DNA of 64,000 nt, taken from contig NZ_CP046072.1 in NCBI RefSeq assembly GCF_017357825.1, forward strand, positions 558,001-622,000. The letters are read 5' to 3'. The DNA comes from Sulfurimonas aquatica (lineage in GTDB: Bacteria; Campylobacterota; Campylobacteria; Campylobacterales; Sulfurimonadaceae). The position numbers were made by a program, and so were the translations under genes. Below are positions 41,181-50,404 of the stretch, piece by piece. The notes under the pieces are model-generated. The model worked only from the letters and a program-made list of their open reading frames with translations. It did no database searches and was not told the DNA's origin. Position 1 is the stretch's first letter. Every line of letters starts with the position of its first letter.

Positions 41181-41201
41181 CTAAAGAGTTTTACTCTTTA
41201 G
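41181..41201 (+). terminator. Hairpin between acpP and fabF
   Basis: CTAAAGAGT (41181-41189) and ACTCTTTAG (41193-41201) form a perfect nine-base stem with a TTT loop. It may reduce read-through from acpP into fabF so that ACP is made in excess. Confidence 0.6.
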
Positions 41202-41279
41202 TTGAAATATTTTTAGTAGTTAATCATCTCTGATGGATTAATTTTTAAAAGTATTTTATTTTTTTATGGAGAATATTAA

Positions 41280-42497
41280 ATGAGAAGAGTAGTAATAACT
41301 GGACTAGGAATGATAAATTCTGTTGGGCATGATAAAGAGAGTTCTTTCAAGGCTATTTGCGATGGTGAATGTGGAATTGATAGAATTACTATTTTTGATC
41401 CAGAAGGTTATGGCGCTCAAATTGCAGGTGAAGTGAAAGATTTTGATCCAGCAACGGTAATGGCTCCTAAAGAGGTTAAAAAAGCTGATAGATTTATTCA
41501 CCTTGGTTTAAAAGCTGCTCAAGAAGCTATGCTGGATGCAGCACTACCAGAAGATACAGATATGAGTAGATTTGGTGTTAGTGCTGGTTCTGGAATAGGT
41601 GGTCTTCCATCTATTGAGAAAAACTCTGTTATTTTAGAGACTCGTGGTCCAAGAAGAATTTCCCCATTTTTTATTCCAGGTACTCTTGTGAATATGCTTG
41701 GTGGTTTTGTTTCAATTGAACATGGAACTCAAGGTCCAAACCTCTCAAGTGTAACTGCTTGTGCAGCAGGAACACATGCAATAAGTGAAGCAGCTAAAAC
41801 AATCATCTGTAATGGTGCTGAGAAGATGCTTGTTGTATCTGCAGAATCTGCTATAACAGGTGTAGGTATCGGTGGATTTGCTGCTATGAAGGCACTCTCT
41901 ACTAGAAATGACTCTCCAAAAACAGCATCACGTCCTTTTGATGCAGACCGTGATGGTTTTGTAATGGGCGAAGGTGCAGCGGCTTTAGTACTTGAAGAGT
42001 ATGAGTCAGCAGTGGCACGTGGAGCAAATATATATGGTGAACTTATTGGTTTTGGTGAAAGTGGTGATGCAAATCATATTACTACTCCATCACTTGATGG
42101 TCCTGCACGTGCGATGAGAGCTGCATATAAAATGGCTGGTGAGCCTAAAATTGACTATGTAAACGCTCATGGTACTTCTACTCCTATCAACGATAAAAAT
42201 GAGACAGCTGCTGTTAAAGACCTCTTAGGTGGAAAAGAGAATTGTCCTCCAATGAGTTCAATTAAAGGTCAAATAGGTCACTGTCTTGGTGCTGCTGGTG
42301 GCATAGAAGCTGTAACATGTTTAATGGCTATGAGAGATGGGATTATTCCTCCAACTATCAACAATATAACACCTGATGAAAATTGTGACTTAGACTATGT
42401 TACATCAGGTGCAAGAAAAGCAGAACTAAATGTTACTATGAGTAATTCATTTGGTTTTGGTGGAACAAATGGCGTTCTTATTTTTAAAAAAATCTAA
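41280..42497 (+). CDS. fabF: 3-oxoacyl-ACP synthase II
   Basis: The 405-residue condensing enzyme extends acyl-ACP with malonyl-ACP. The Cys-His-His triad is visible: VTACAAGTHA, NAHGTSTPIND and GQIGHCLGAAG. The glycine-rich GFGGTNG tail is normal. GGAGAATATTAA precedes the ATG. Its place behind acpP and ahead of accA is common in Campylobacterota. Confidence 0.96.
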   Translation: MRRVVITGLGMINSVGHDKESSFKAICDGECGIDRITIFDPEGYGAQIAGEVKDFDPATVMAPKEVKKADRFIHLGLKAAQEAMLDAALPEDTDMSRFGVSAGSGIGGLPSIEKNSVILETRGPRRISPFFIPGTLVNMLGGFVSIEHGTQGPNLSSVTACAAGTHAISEAAKTIICNGAEKMLVVSAESAITGVGIGGFAAMKALSTRNDSPKTASRPFDADRDGFVMGEGAAALVLEEYESAVARGANIYGELIGFGESGDANHITTPSLDGPARAMRAAYKMAGEPKIDYVNAHGTSTPINDKNETAAVKDLLGGKENCPPMSSIKGQIGHCLGAAGGIEAVTCLMAMRDGIIPPTINNITPDENCDLDYVTSGARKAELNVTMSNSFGFGGTNGVLIFKKI

Positions 42498-42514
42498 TTG
42501 AATAAGGATTTAAT

Positions 42515-43450
42515 TTGGCTACATACTTAGACTTTGAACATAAAATTAAATTTATTCAAGAAGATATCATTTCTGCACAGGTACGTCATAACTATGCAGA
42601 AGTAGAAGAGTTAACAAAAACTCTTGATAAAGAAGTTGAAAAAATATACAAAAATCTTTCTGACTTTCAAAAGCTTCAACTTGCACGTCATTTAGATCGT
42701 CCTTATGCTCTTGATTATATTAATATTATAATGAGAGATAAGTATGAAATTCATGGAGATAGACACTTCCGTGATGATGCTGCAATAATCTGTTACATGG
42801 GTTATATAGGCGATGAGAAAGTAATGGTTATAGGTGAGCAAAAAGGTCGTGGAACCAAAAATAAACTCAAACGCAACTTTGGTATGCCTCATCCTGAGGG
42901 TTATAGAAAAGCTCTTCGTGCGGCTAAACTAGCTGAAAAATTTGGTATACCAATATTAATGTTAGTTGACACACCGGGTGCATATCCAGGACTTGGAGCT
43001 GAAGAGAGAAATCAGAGTGAAGCGATTGCTAGAAACCTTTTAGAACTAGCAGAGATTAAAACGCCAACAGTATCTATTGTTATAGGTGAGGGTGGATCTG
43101 GTGGAGCACTTGCTATTGGTGTTGCCGATAGATTTGCTATGATGCGTTATTCTGTATTTAGCGTTATATCACCAGAGGGATGTTCGGCGATTCTCTGGAA
43201 TGATCCAAAAAAAGCTGAAGCTGCTACAAACGCTATGAAAATAACAAGTGCAGACCTCAAAGAGCTTGATCTGATAGATGATATTATTAATGAGCCATTA
43301 ATTGGTGCACATCGTGAAAAAGATGCAGCCGCACAAGCAATATCTGAGTACTTCTTAGAGCAACTTAAAGAGTTACGTTCTATGAGTGAAGATGAGCGAA
43401 TGGAAGCTAGATATCTTAAGCTAACTAAACCAGGGGCTTTTGCAGAATAA
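42515..43450 (+). CDS. accA: Acetyl-CoA carboxylase carboxyltransferase alpha subunit
   Basis: The 311-residue subunit of acetyl-CoA carboxylase transfers CO2 from carboxybiotin to acetyl-CoA. It has the crotonase-type core with [31 protein letters not shown] and [20 protein letters not shown] 42515 follows AATAAGGATTTAAT. The stop (43448-43450) touches the stop of the minus-strand exonuclease gene with no spacer. Confidence 0.96.
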   Translation: MATYLDFEHKIKFIQEDIISAQVRHNYAEVEELTKTLDKEVEKIYKNLSDFQKLQLARHLDRPYALDYINIIMRDKYEIHGDRHFRDDAAIICYMGYIGDEKVMVIGEQKGRGTKNKLKRNFGMPHPEGYRKALRAAKLAEKFGIPILMLVDTPGAYPGLGAEERNQSEAIARNLLELAEIKTPTVSIVIGEGGSGGALAIGVADRFAMMRYSVFSVISPEGCSAILWNDPKKAEAATNAMKITSADLKELDLIDDIINEPLIGAHREKDAAAQAISEYFLEQLKELRSMSEDERMEARYLKLTKPGAFAE

Positions 43451-44266
43451 CTATAACTCTTGAGTCTCTATTTCTTCCTCTTTGAGAAGAAATGGATCAA
43501 ACTTAGGCCTTTTAAGTCTAGGTGCTTCTTTTGAAAACTTTATCAAGTCCTCTACATTATTTAAACTTTCAGTACAATTTTCTAAAGATAATAAAAATAG
43601 GCCATATGTTGTCATAACATCACTCATAGCTCTGTGGTGTGTAGCATTTGTATTTAAATCAAATGTATCATTGAGATAAGAGAGTCCATATCTATAGGAT
43701 ACTATTGTTCTCTCAGCAAGCGCTAGAGAACATAGTGCTCTATTAAAGATGTCTTCAAGTCCAATCTTACGAAGAGTTTTCGATACAAATGTAAAATCAA
43801 ATTTCACATCATGAGCAATAAAAATTGCGTCACCCAAAAAAAGTTTGAATTCAAGCATAACGGTTTTTAAATCAGGCGCGTCAACTGTGTCTCCTGCGGA
43901 AATACCAGTTATTTCCGTAATGTGAGGATTAATCTCTTTAGTATAGACTAAAGATTCAAACCTATCGACGATGACTCCATTTTTTACTTTAACTGCGGCA
44001 ATCTCAATGATTTGATGTTTTTCAATTTTAGAGCCATTTGTCTCAATATCTACTATGCAAAACTCAGCATCTTCTATTGAGATATATTTAGTGTCAAAGT
44101 AAAAGTAACCCTGTTTTTTGATGATATTTAAACCTTTTGCACGGCTAAGTTCCATGAAAAAATCTATACTATCATCTATTTGTGATTTTAAAACTTCTAA
44201 GGGAAGACCACGAGAAGCTAAACGCGAAACACTTTTTTTATCTAGGGGGAACTCTTTATTGTGCAT
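43451..44266 (-). CDS. DnaQ-like 3'-5' exonuclease
   Basis: The 271-residue protein has an N-terminal extension of about 65 residues and then a DEDDh exonuclease domain: Exo I FCIVDIETNG, Exo II HDVKFDFTFV and Exo III HHRAMSDVMTT. This is the epsilon-subunit family, used for proofreading or DNA/RNA trimming. The start overlaps the trpF stop by 11 bases. It could be the DNA polymerase III epsilon subunit or a separate nuclease; the N-terminal extension argues for the latter. Confidence 0.9.
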   Translation of the reverse strand: MHNKEFPLDKKSVSRLASRGLPLEVLKSQIDDSIDFFMELSRAKGLNIIKKQGYFYFDTKYISIEDAEFCIVDIETNGSKIEKHQIIEIAAVKVKNGVIVDRFESLVYTKEINPHITEITGISAGDTVDAPDLKTVMLEFKLFLGDAIFIAHDVKFDFTFVSKTLRKIGLEDIFNRALCSLALAERTIVSYRYGLSYLNDTFDLNTNATHHRAMSDVMTTYGLFLLSLENCTESLNNVEDLIKFSKEAPRLKRPKFDPFLLKEEEIETQEL

Positions 44267-44840
44267 TGAGGATAAATTCTTTTACTTTTTCTTCATCTTT
44301 GATACCGTGACTAAGCTCAACGCCACTACTTACGTCAAGAGCGTAAAATCCATACTCTTTAAGTGCTGAGATATTCTGAGGATTTAATCCTCCAGCTAAG
44401 ATTATTTTAGAGCAATCAATGCCATCAAACCATTCAATGTTAATTCGTTTACCAGCTCCACCATATACTTCACAGTATGCATCAACTAGTCTATACTCAT
44501 CAGCAAACTTGAAAATATCATCTTTTTTTTGTGCTCTTATAACTTTAAGATGTGGTATTTTAAGAGAACTGCATAATTCATCTGAAGCTTCAAAGTGAAG
44601 TTGTGCAAGTGTTGCACCAATTGATTGAGATATGGAGTTAATAGTGTCAGCTTCTTCTTCAACAAAAAGAGCAACCTTCTCCACAAATGGGGGAAGTTTC
44701 TCAATTATAGATTTTGCATTATTTGGAGTTATATAACGCGGAGACTTTTCATAAAAAACAAAGCCAAGAGCATCTGCTCCTGCATCTATTGCAATCATTG
44801 CATCCTTAAATGATGTTATCCCGCATATCTTAGTTCTCAT
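44256..44840 (-). CDS. trpF: Phosphoribosylanthranilate isomerase
   Basis: The 194-residue TIM-barrel enzyme works in tryptophan synthesis. The pattern MRTKICGITSFKDA with catalytic Cys7, GFVFYEKSPRYI, ILAGGLNPQNI and ALDVSSGVE is clear. It lies between rpe and the exonuclease gene, away from other trp genes. Thirteen bases separate it from the rpe stop. Confidence 0.95.
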   Translation of the reverse strand: MRTKICGITSFKDAMIAIDAGADALGFVFYEKSPRYITPNNAKSIIEKLPPFVEKVALFVEEEADTINSISQSIGATLAQLHFEASDELCSSLKIPHLKVIRAQKKDDIFKFADEYRLVDAYCEVYGGAGKRINIEWFDGIDCSKIILAGGLNPQNISALKEYGFYALDVSSGVELSHGIKDEEKVKEFILNAQ

Positions 44841-44853
44841 GAATTTTTCTTCA

Positions 44854-45495
44854 CTAAATTTGAAGGCTATTTATCGCTGTTTTACGGTTTTCGTGTTTAA
44901 ATACATAGCTTCCAGCAACGACAACATCAACACCGACATCTTTGAGGGATTGGATATTTTTATCACTTACTCCACCATCAACTTCTATGAGACAATTTGG
45001 GTTAATTCTATTTCTCATTTCATTAAGACGAGCAGCTTTAGTCAGTACAGAATCAATAAAACTCTGTCCACCAAAACCTGGATTTACACTCATTAGAAGT
45101 ACCATATCTAAGTCTTTAAGTAAAAATTCAACAGATTCAGGTGGAGTGTGAGGATTAAGTACTATAGCTGGCTTGATACCAAGTGAACGAATCTTTTGAA
45201 TAAGTCTATGAGGGTGCTTCTCCTCTTCTATATGAAAAGAGATATATTCAGGCTTTAGTGGTGCAAAAAGTTCAACAAAAAAAGTATTGTTTTGAACCAT
45301 TAAATGTATATCTAATGGCTTTGTTGCACATTTAGCAATGGCAGAAACTACGACTGGGCCAATAGTCAAGTTTGGTACAAAGTGCCCATCCATAACATCT
45401 ACATGAACAAAATCACATCCAGCATCACATATCTCTTCTACATCTCTTTGTAAATTACCAAAATCTGCCGAGAGTACACTTGGAGCTACTTTCAT
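44854..45495 (-). CDS. rpe: Ribulose-phosphate 3-epimerase
   Basis: The 213-residue TIM-barrel metalloenzyme interconverts ribulose 5-phosphate and xylulose 5-phosphate. Motifs are VAPSVLSADFGNL, FVHVDVMDGHFVPNLTIGP, DIHLMV, LMSVNPGFGGQSFI and EVDGGV. AAAGGGAAATA precedes the ATG. It serves the pentose phosphate pathway and, in related organisms, carbon metabolism around the reductive TCA cycle. Confidence 0.96.
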   Translation of the reverse strand: MKVAPSVLSADFGNLQRDVEEICDAGCDFVHVDVMDGHFVPNLTIGPVVVSAIAKCATKPLDIHLMVQNNTFFVELFAPLKPEYISFHIEEEKHPHRLIQKIRSLGIKPAIVLNPHTPPESVEFLLKDLDMVLLMSVNPGFGGQSFIDSVLTKAARLNEMRNRINPNCLIEVDGGVSDKNIQSLKDVGVDVVVAGSYVFKHENRKTAINSLQI

Positions 45496-45539
45496 TATTT
45501 CCCTTTGTTTTTAAACTAATTATATAATTTAGATGCTTT

Positions 45540-46934
45540 TTATCTAGTTAAAAAAAACAAAAATTTATCATTGTCAAAAGAGAGGTCTACTTGAACACCC
45601 TTTTTACCTTGGACAATTTCAAGAAGACTTCCAACATTTGGGTAGGTTCTTGGAAGTGTAATATCTACACTTATATTATTATCCATGAGAAGTGTTTTTA
45701 GTTTACCTCCTACTATATTTACAAGTTCTGCCAAGGTGTCTAAAATCATCTCTGTATCATCAGTAGCTTCTCCTATGAGAAGTTCACAAGCTTTCTTCGC
45801 TATTTCATGAGGGAATACTAAAATAATCATACCGTCCATATCTCCATAAAAACCGATAGAACTAGCAATTTTCCCCTCTTTATTACCAACTTGGATCTGA
45901 TCAACTTGAGCAGCTTCTTTTACTGCTTTTGAGTTTGTCATCATCTCGATCGTAGCAACAGTAGCATCAATAAAGCTAGGGAGTTTTGTAACAATAGTTT
46001 TATTGATGGCACGTTTATTTTTGATATTAGCAGCACTACTAGCTCCTAGTTCTTCAAGAAGTTTTTTATCCTGCAGTATGTCATCCATCTGATTAAAAAA
46101 CATTATTCCAGAGTCTTCAAGAGTGTCTTTAAAGTTCTTTGGTGTTTTATCAAAGGTCATTCCTACAAAACATATCGTTGCATTGTATTCAGCGGCAGAA
46201 CTTGATAGTTTAGAGAAAAAATTTAATGCATGAATATTCATACTTATAACTTTATATGTGTCAAAAATAAAGAGTCTAAAGCCTACATTTAAAGAGTTGT
46301 TATGATAAACAATATTAAAAGTGCTGCCTATCTCTGCATCTAAAAATGATGAAAGGGTATAGATAATTGCATTTCCAGTTACTCTAGTTGCAACCTTTTG
46401 GCCCATTTGACCTAAATATGTATCTGTAATAATAATATCATAGGCTTTATCTGTTCTAGATTTTTCTTCAAACTCCTCTTCAGTTTGTGCGATAATTGGG
46501 TTATGTCCATTATCGTGAAGTTCTATTGCCATAGCAGCACGTTGAGATTTATCATCACTAAAGAGAAGTACACTTTTAGAGTCTTTTTTGAAACTTGAAG
46601 AGAAAAGCATTGCTACCTCTTGTGTTTTAAAAAGAGAAAACATCAAGTCATCTTTATAAAAACGTGATATTGCATCAAATTTTTTAGTGTCATAATCACA
46701 AAAACCTACTGTTGCTTGATTCTCTAAACGTACTTTTTTAAACATTTTAACAAAAGCATCTAAGCCATTTCGGTTAAAAAATATCACCTTTTTAAGTGAG
46801 ACAAGAATCATTTCTGCATTAGCATTAAGTGTAGATTGGATGTCCTCCATGCTCAAAATTGATGTGCCTGCTGCACCATCAAGAAATCCTTGGGGATGAA
46901 AAACACCTATATTGTTTTTAATGACTGCTTTCAT
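45540..46934 (-). CDS. CheX-type phosphatase with STAS-like and pseudo-receiver parts
   Basis: The 464-residue protein seems to have three parts. Residues about 1-110 look like a STAS-type domain (GVFHPQGFLDGA, ILVSLKKVIFFNRNGLDA). Residues about 115-250 have a receiver-like beta/alpha pattern (VLLFSDDKSQRAAMAIEL, IIITDTYLG) without the full acidic pocket. Residues about 300-464 match CheX, with the ELVN signature in DTLAELVNIVGG and the preceding GMIILVFP strand. CheX removes phosphate from CheY. The gene overlaps the upstream HDOD gene by four bases, so they act together. The domain limits are estimates. Confidence 0.75.
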   Translation of the reverse strand: MKAVIKNNIGVFHPQGFLDGAAGTSILSMEDIQSTLNANAEMILVSLKKVIFFNRNGLDAFVKMFKKVRLENQATVGFCDYDTKKFDAISRFYKDDLMFSLFKTQEVAMLFSSSFKKDSKSVLLFSDDKSQRAAMAIELHDNGHNPIIAQTEEEFEEKSRTDKAYDIIITDTYLGQMGQKVATRVTGNAIIYTLSSFLDAEIGSTFNIVYHNNSLNVGFRLFIFDTYKVISMNIHALNFFSKLSSSAAEYNATICFVGMTFDKTPKNFKDTLEDSGIMFFNQMDDILQDKKLLEELGASSAANIKNKRAINKTIVTKLPSFIDATVATIEMMTNSKAVKEAAQVDQIQVGNKEGKIASSIGFYGDMDGMIILVFPHEIAKKACELLIGEATDDTEMILDTLAELVNIVGGKLKTLLMDNNISVDITLPRTYPNVGSLLEIVQGKKGVQVDLSFDNDKFLFFLTR

Positions 46935-47728
46935 GAAATCTCCATTAGTTTTGAAAAATCTTCATATATATCCTCTACATACTCTATTTGAAAGTCTATA
47001 AAGTTATTAAGGTCTGCTTCGATATATGTTGGCTGAGATAGGGTGTAAAAAAGTAAAAGGTGCATCCACTTTCCAAGATTGTTAATCTTCTCATCAGTAG
47101 ATGGTTTAACTCCCGAAGCAGATTGAATAATCTCAGCTATCTCTTTATTCATTTCCCATTTTTGAGCTATTCTTTGACATATATCAAAAAGGTCAGTATG
47201 ACAAAGTCGTTTTAAAATAGTGTTTAAATCTATTGGATTTACACTCCTAAGAAGATTTACATCATCTATTTTCTCACAAAACAAAGCTTCTGCTACAATG
47301 ATACTTGCAGGGAGTAAAGATATAGAGCTTTGAATATCTTTATCTACTATCTCTAGATGAGAGAGTATTTTTTGCCAGTTTACAGAGAGGTCTGCTTGCA
47401 AATTGGTAAAAGATGTTTTATTAAGCTTAAAAAATATCCATTTTGATGGCGAAAGCAGTGTCATCATATAGTTGTAGACGGCTTGTTGTGTTTTAGAAAC
47501 ACCAAGAATTCCAAATATTTGAGGGATTTCACTTACTTCATTTCTAAAGCCAAATATTGGTTTGTTAACCATGTCTTTGAGGTAAGCACTCAGTGCTCTA
47601 TCCTCTTTAGCTGCTAAGGCTGCTTTTGTTATATCACCTAGGTTTAGATGAGCAAGCGTAAGTTTTAAAGCTTCGGGTGCAGGAGGTATTCTGTTTATGT
47701 AACTATCTATTTTATCTATTGTAATCAA
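46931..47728 (-). CDS. HDOD-domain protein
   Basis: The 265-residue protein has the HDOD pattern: IPPAPEALKLTLAHL at the start, then a long helical array with FGILGVSKTQQAVYNYMM and LLPASIIVAEALF. HDOD proteins are HD-fold proteins without the metal residues and often act in signalling. It overlaps the CheX-type gene by ATGA, which suggests a joint role in chemotaxis or motility control. Confidence 0.8.
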   Translation of the reverse strand: MITIDKIDSYINRIPPAPEALKLTLAHLNLGDITKAALAAKEDRALSAYLKDMVNKPIFGFRNEVSEIPQIFGILGVSKTQQAVYNYMMTLLSPSKWIFFKLNKTSFTNLQADLSVNWQKILSHLEIVDKDIQSSISLLPASIIVAEALFCEKIDDVNLLRSVNPIDLNTILKRLCHTDLFDICQRIAQKWEMNKEIAEIIQSASGVKPSTDEKINNLGKWMHLLLFYTLSQPTYIEADLNNFIDFQIEYVEDIYEDFSKLMEIS

Positions 47729-47822
47729 TTTATGCTCTTTTTTAAATGTAATATATTCTAACTTTATATATATAAGAGTAATATAAAAGAGTTTATCTAC
47801 TAAGAGATATAATTGGCTTAAG

Positions 47823-47850
47823 TTGAAGTTTTGCTTTAGTTTGATACAAT
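47823..47850 (+). promoter_or_regulatory. Promoter of rpmB
   Basis: TTGAAG (47823-47828) and TACAAT (47845-47850) are 16 bases apart, and rpmB begins 34 bases further on. Confidence 0.65.
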
Positions 47851-47884
47851 TCGCAACTTTAAAATATCAGTCAAGGATACAAAC

Positions 47885-48073
47885 ATGGCAAGAAGATGTG
47901 CTATTAGTGGCAAAGGCCCTATGAGTGGGAACAATGTTTCTCATGCAAAAAACAGAACAAAGCGTCGTTTTTTATTAAACCTAAGAACAGTGCGTATCAC
48001 TTTAGAAGATGGTACAACGAAAAAAATTAAGATCTCTGCAAGAGAATTACGCACACTTAAGAAAAACTCTTAA
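47885..48073 (+). CDS. rpmB: 50S ribosomal protein L28
   Basis: The 62-residue basic protein starts [20 protein letters not shown] and has the [10 protein letters not shown] and [14 protein letters not shown] segments of bacterial L28. It has only one cysteine, near the start. CAAGGATACAAAC precedes the ATG. It is followed after 15 bases by a potassium channel gene. Confidence 0.97.
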   Translation: MARRCAISGKGPMSGNNVSHAKNRTKRRFLLNLRTVRITLEDGTTKKIKISARELRTLKKNS

Positions 48074-48088
48074 GCAAGGCATAAACAT

Positions 48089-49219
48089 ATGAATCTTTTG
48101 CAAAGGATTCGTAAGTTCTTAAATTGGGAGATAGCTCCCAAACCTGATCCAAAACTTCTTCCTGAAGTTTACTCACACCTAAAACACTTTCGCTTACCTC
48201 TTATTTTAACTGTAATTGTAATGCTCATTGGAACTATTGGCTACGTTCTTATTGATGATTTTCCAATATTTGACGCGATTTATCAAACAGCTATAACATT
48301 TACAACAGTTGGTTTTGGCGAGATTAGACCTATCTCTGATGTAGGTAGAATATTCACAATAAATTTGATTATTGCAGGGTTTGCAGTCTTTTCAAGTGCA
48401 ATAGGTATTTTAGTTTCTGAGTTAAATAAAGGGCATATTATTGCCATATTAAAGGAGAGAAAAATGTTATATAAGATTGTACGACTTAAGCAACATTTCG
48501 TAGTTTGTTATCATAATGACTATACTATCGAAGTTACAAAGCAGCTCCGAAAAAATCATATTCCTTTTGTTGTTATTGATCCAAGACCTGACATACATAA
48601 GTGGGCGGAAGAAAATAAATATCCACACTATCTTCAAGCTGAGCCTCATGCAGAGCTCTCTATGCTTAAAGCTCACCTTTCATCAGCGAAAGGCCTGATT
48701 TCTCTCTCTAGTTCAATAGCAGATAATATTGCCCTTATAGCTTCTGTGAGACTTTTTGAAAAAGAGCATGATCTACCTCGTCCATATTATATTATCTCTT
48801 CAGCAGAGACTATTAGTGATGTAGAGAAACTTAAAAAACTAGGTGCTAATACAGTTGTTTCACCAACAGAGTTAACCGCACAAAGAGTAAGTGCTATGGC
48901 TGCTCGTCCAGATATGGAAAACTTACTTGAACAGTTTCTATACAAAAGTGATAACCCGATAGATATGCAAGAGATAGTTGTTCCAAAGTATAGCTGGTCA
49001 GTGTTAAAAAAACTAAAAGAGACTCACCTTCGTCAAATGACAAATACATCTGTTATAGGTATAACAAAAAAAGATGGAAAATTTACAAGTATGCCAAAGG
49101 GTGATGAACTAGTAACTAGTGAGTGTAAACTCTTAGTAATTGGGACACAAGAGGGTATTAGAGCAGCTAAAGGGCTTATTAGAAAAAGAGAAAAACCAAA
49201 GGAATTGAAGTTTGTATAA
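48089..49219 (+). CDS. Two-helix potassium channel with RCK domains
   Basis: The 376-residue protein has transmembrane helices near 36-55 and 88-108 around a pore loop with the filter TTVGFGE (residues 72-78), then a cytoplasmic TrkA_N-like domain (from about 133) and a TrkA_C-like domain (about 290-365). Filters of TVGFG or TVGYG type select K+. The nucleotide-binding GxGxxG of the RCK fold is replaced by VVCYHNDYTIEV, so ligand control may differ. It lies between rpmB and argJ and overlaps argJ by eight bases. Confidence 0.88.
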   Translation: MNLLQRIRKFLNWEIAPKPDPKLLPEVYSHLKHFRLPLILTVIVMLIGTIGYVLIDDFPIFDAIYQTAITFTTVGFGEIRPISDVGRIFTINLIIAGFAVFSSAIGILVSELNKGHIIAILKERKMLYKIVRLKQHFVVCYHNDYTIEVTKQLRKNHIPFVVIDPRPDIHKWAEENKYPHYLQAEPHAELSMLKAHLSSAKGLISLSSSIADNIALIASVRLFEKEHDLPRPYYIISSAETISDVEKLKKLGANTVVSPTELTAQRVSAMAARPDMENLLEQFLYKSDNPIDMQEIVVPKYSWSVLKKLKETHLRQMTNTSVIGITKKDGKFTSMPKGDELVTSECKLLVIGTQEGIRAAKGLIRKREKPKELKFV

Positions 49220-50390
49220 GTTAACACAGATAGATGGCGGTGTTTGTGCAAGTAGTGGGTTCTATGCAGATGGTATTAGTGCAGGATTAAAATCAAATAA
49301 TGCAAAAGATATGGCATTTATATACTCTAATGAGTTATGTGACATCGCTTCTGTTTTTACAACAAATAAAATGGTAGCAGCACCAATAAAACATTTTTTG
49401 GCTAAAGGTGAATTTAAAACAAACTTTATCCTTATAAACTCTAAAAATGCCAACGCCATGACTGGAGATGCTGGAGTAGAAGATATAGATGAGATACTCT
49501 CTCATTTGCCAAGTGAAGTGAAAAATCCTCTTATGAGTTCAACTGGCGTTATCGGTGCTAGACTCCCTAAGGAGAAGATAATAGCTGGAACAAAGCTCTT
49601 TAATCTAACTTCTAGAGATGCAGATGCAGCGGCAAGAGCAATTATGACAACAGACAGCTTTTCAAAACAGATAGCGTTTAACGTAGAACTTGAAGATGGA
49701 AGTAGTTTTAAGATAGGTGCAATGGCTAAGGGTGCTGGGATGATTAACCCTGCAATGGCTACTATGCTCTGCTTTATAACTACAGATGCAAAAGTAAATA
49801 AGTCTGAGATGCAAACTATTTTAGATGAAGTGACAGTGACAACCTTTAATGCAGCAAGTGTTGATGGTGATACTTCTACAAACGACACCGTGATGCTTCT
49901 CTCAAACGCGACTTCAAATAGCTATGATAAAGATGCATTTAAAGAAGCTCTTCATAAAATTATGCTTTTTTTAGCACAAGAGATGGTAAGAGATGGAGAG
50001 GGTGCTACTAAGCTCGTGACATATAAAGTTACAGGTGCTAAAGATGATGAAGAAGCGCAGAGAGTTGCTAAAGCACTTTCGGATTCTCTACTTGTTAAAA
50101 CCGCCTTGTATGGTGAAGATCCAAACTGGGGAAGAATCGCTTCAACGGTTGGCGCTGCTGGAGTTGAAGCTAATGAAGAGAGTCTTACTATAAGCTTCAA
50201 TGAACTCTGTGTTTATGAAAAGGGCGTCATACACTTTGATGCTGCGATGGAAGAGAAAGCTTCTGCAGTTATGAAGCTCGATAGATTTAGTATATCTTGT
50301 GACCTAGGAATAGCTAGCGGGAGTTTTACTGCTTATGGCTGTGATCTTGGTTATGAGTATGTTAAGATTAACGCAGACTATAGAACATAA
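49212..50390 (+). CDS. argJ: Glutamate N-acetyltransferase / ornithine acetyltransferase
   Basis: The 392-residue enzyme recycles the acetyl group in arginine synthesis. The self-cleavage site Ala-Thr is visible in NPAMATMLCFITTDA, and STGVIGARLP and GEDPNWGRI are conserved. Cleavage gives the alpha and beta chains. TTG 49212 overlaps the channel gene and follows AAAGGAATTGAAG. Length is normal. Confidence 0.96.
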   Translation: MYKLTQIDGGVCASSGFYADGISAGLKSNNAKDMAFIYSNELCDIASVFTTNKMVAAPIKHFLAKGEFKTNFILINSKNANAMTGDAGVEDIDEILSHLPSEVKNPLMSSTGVIGARLPKEKIIAGTKLFNLTSRDADAAARAIMTTDSFSKQIAFNVELEDGSSFKIGAMAKGAGMINPAMATMLCFITTDAKVNKSEMQTILDEVTVTTFNAASVDGDTSTNDTVMLLSNATSNSYDKDAFKEALHKIMLFLAQEMVRDGEGATKLVTYKVTGAKDDEEAQRVAKALSDSLLVKTALYGEDPNWGRIASTVGAAGVEANEESLTISFNELCVYEKGVIHFDAAMEEKASAVMKLDRFSISCDLGIASGSFTAYGCDLGYEYVKINADYRT

Positions 50391-50404
50391 CTCTATAGCT
50401 AGCG

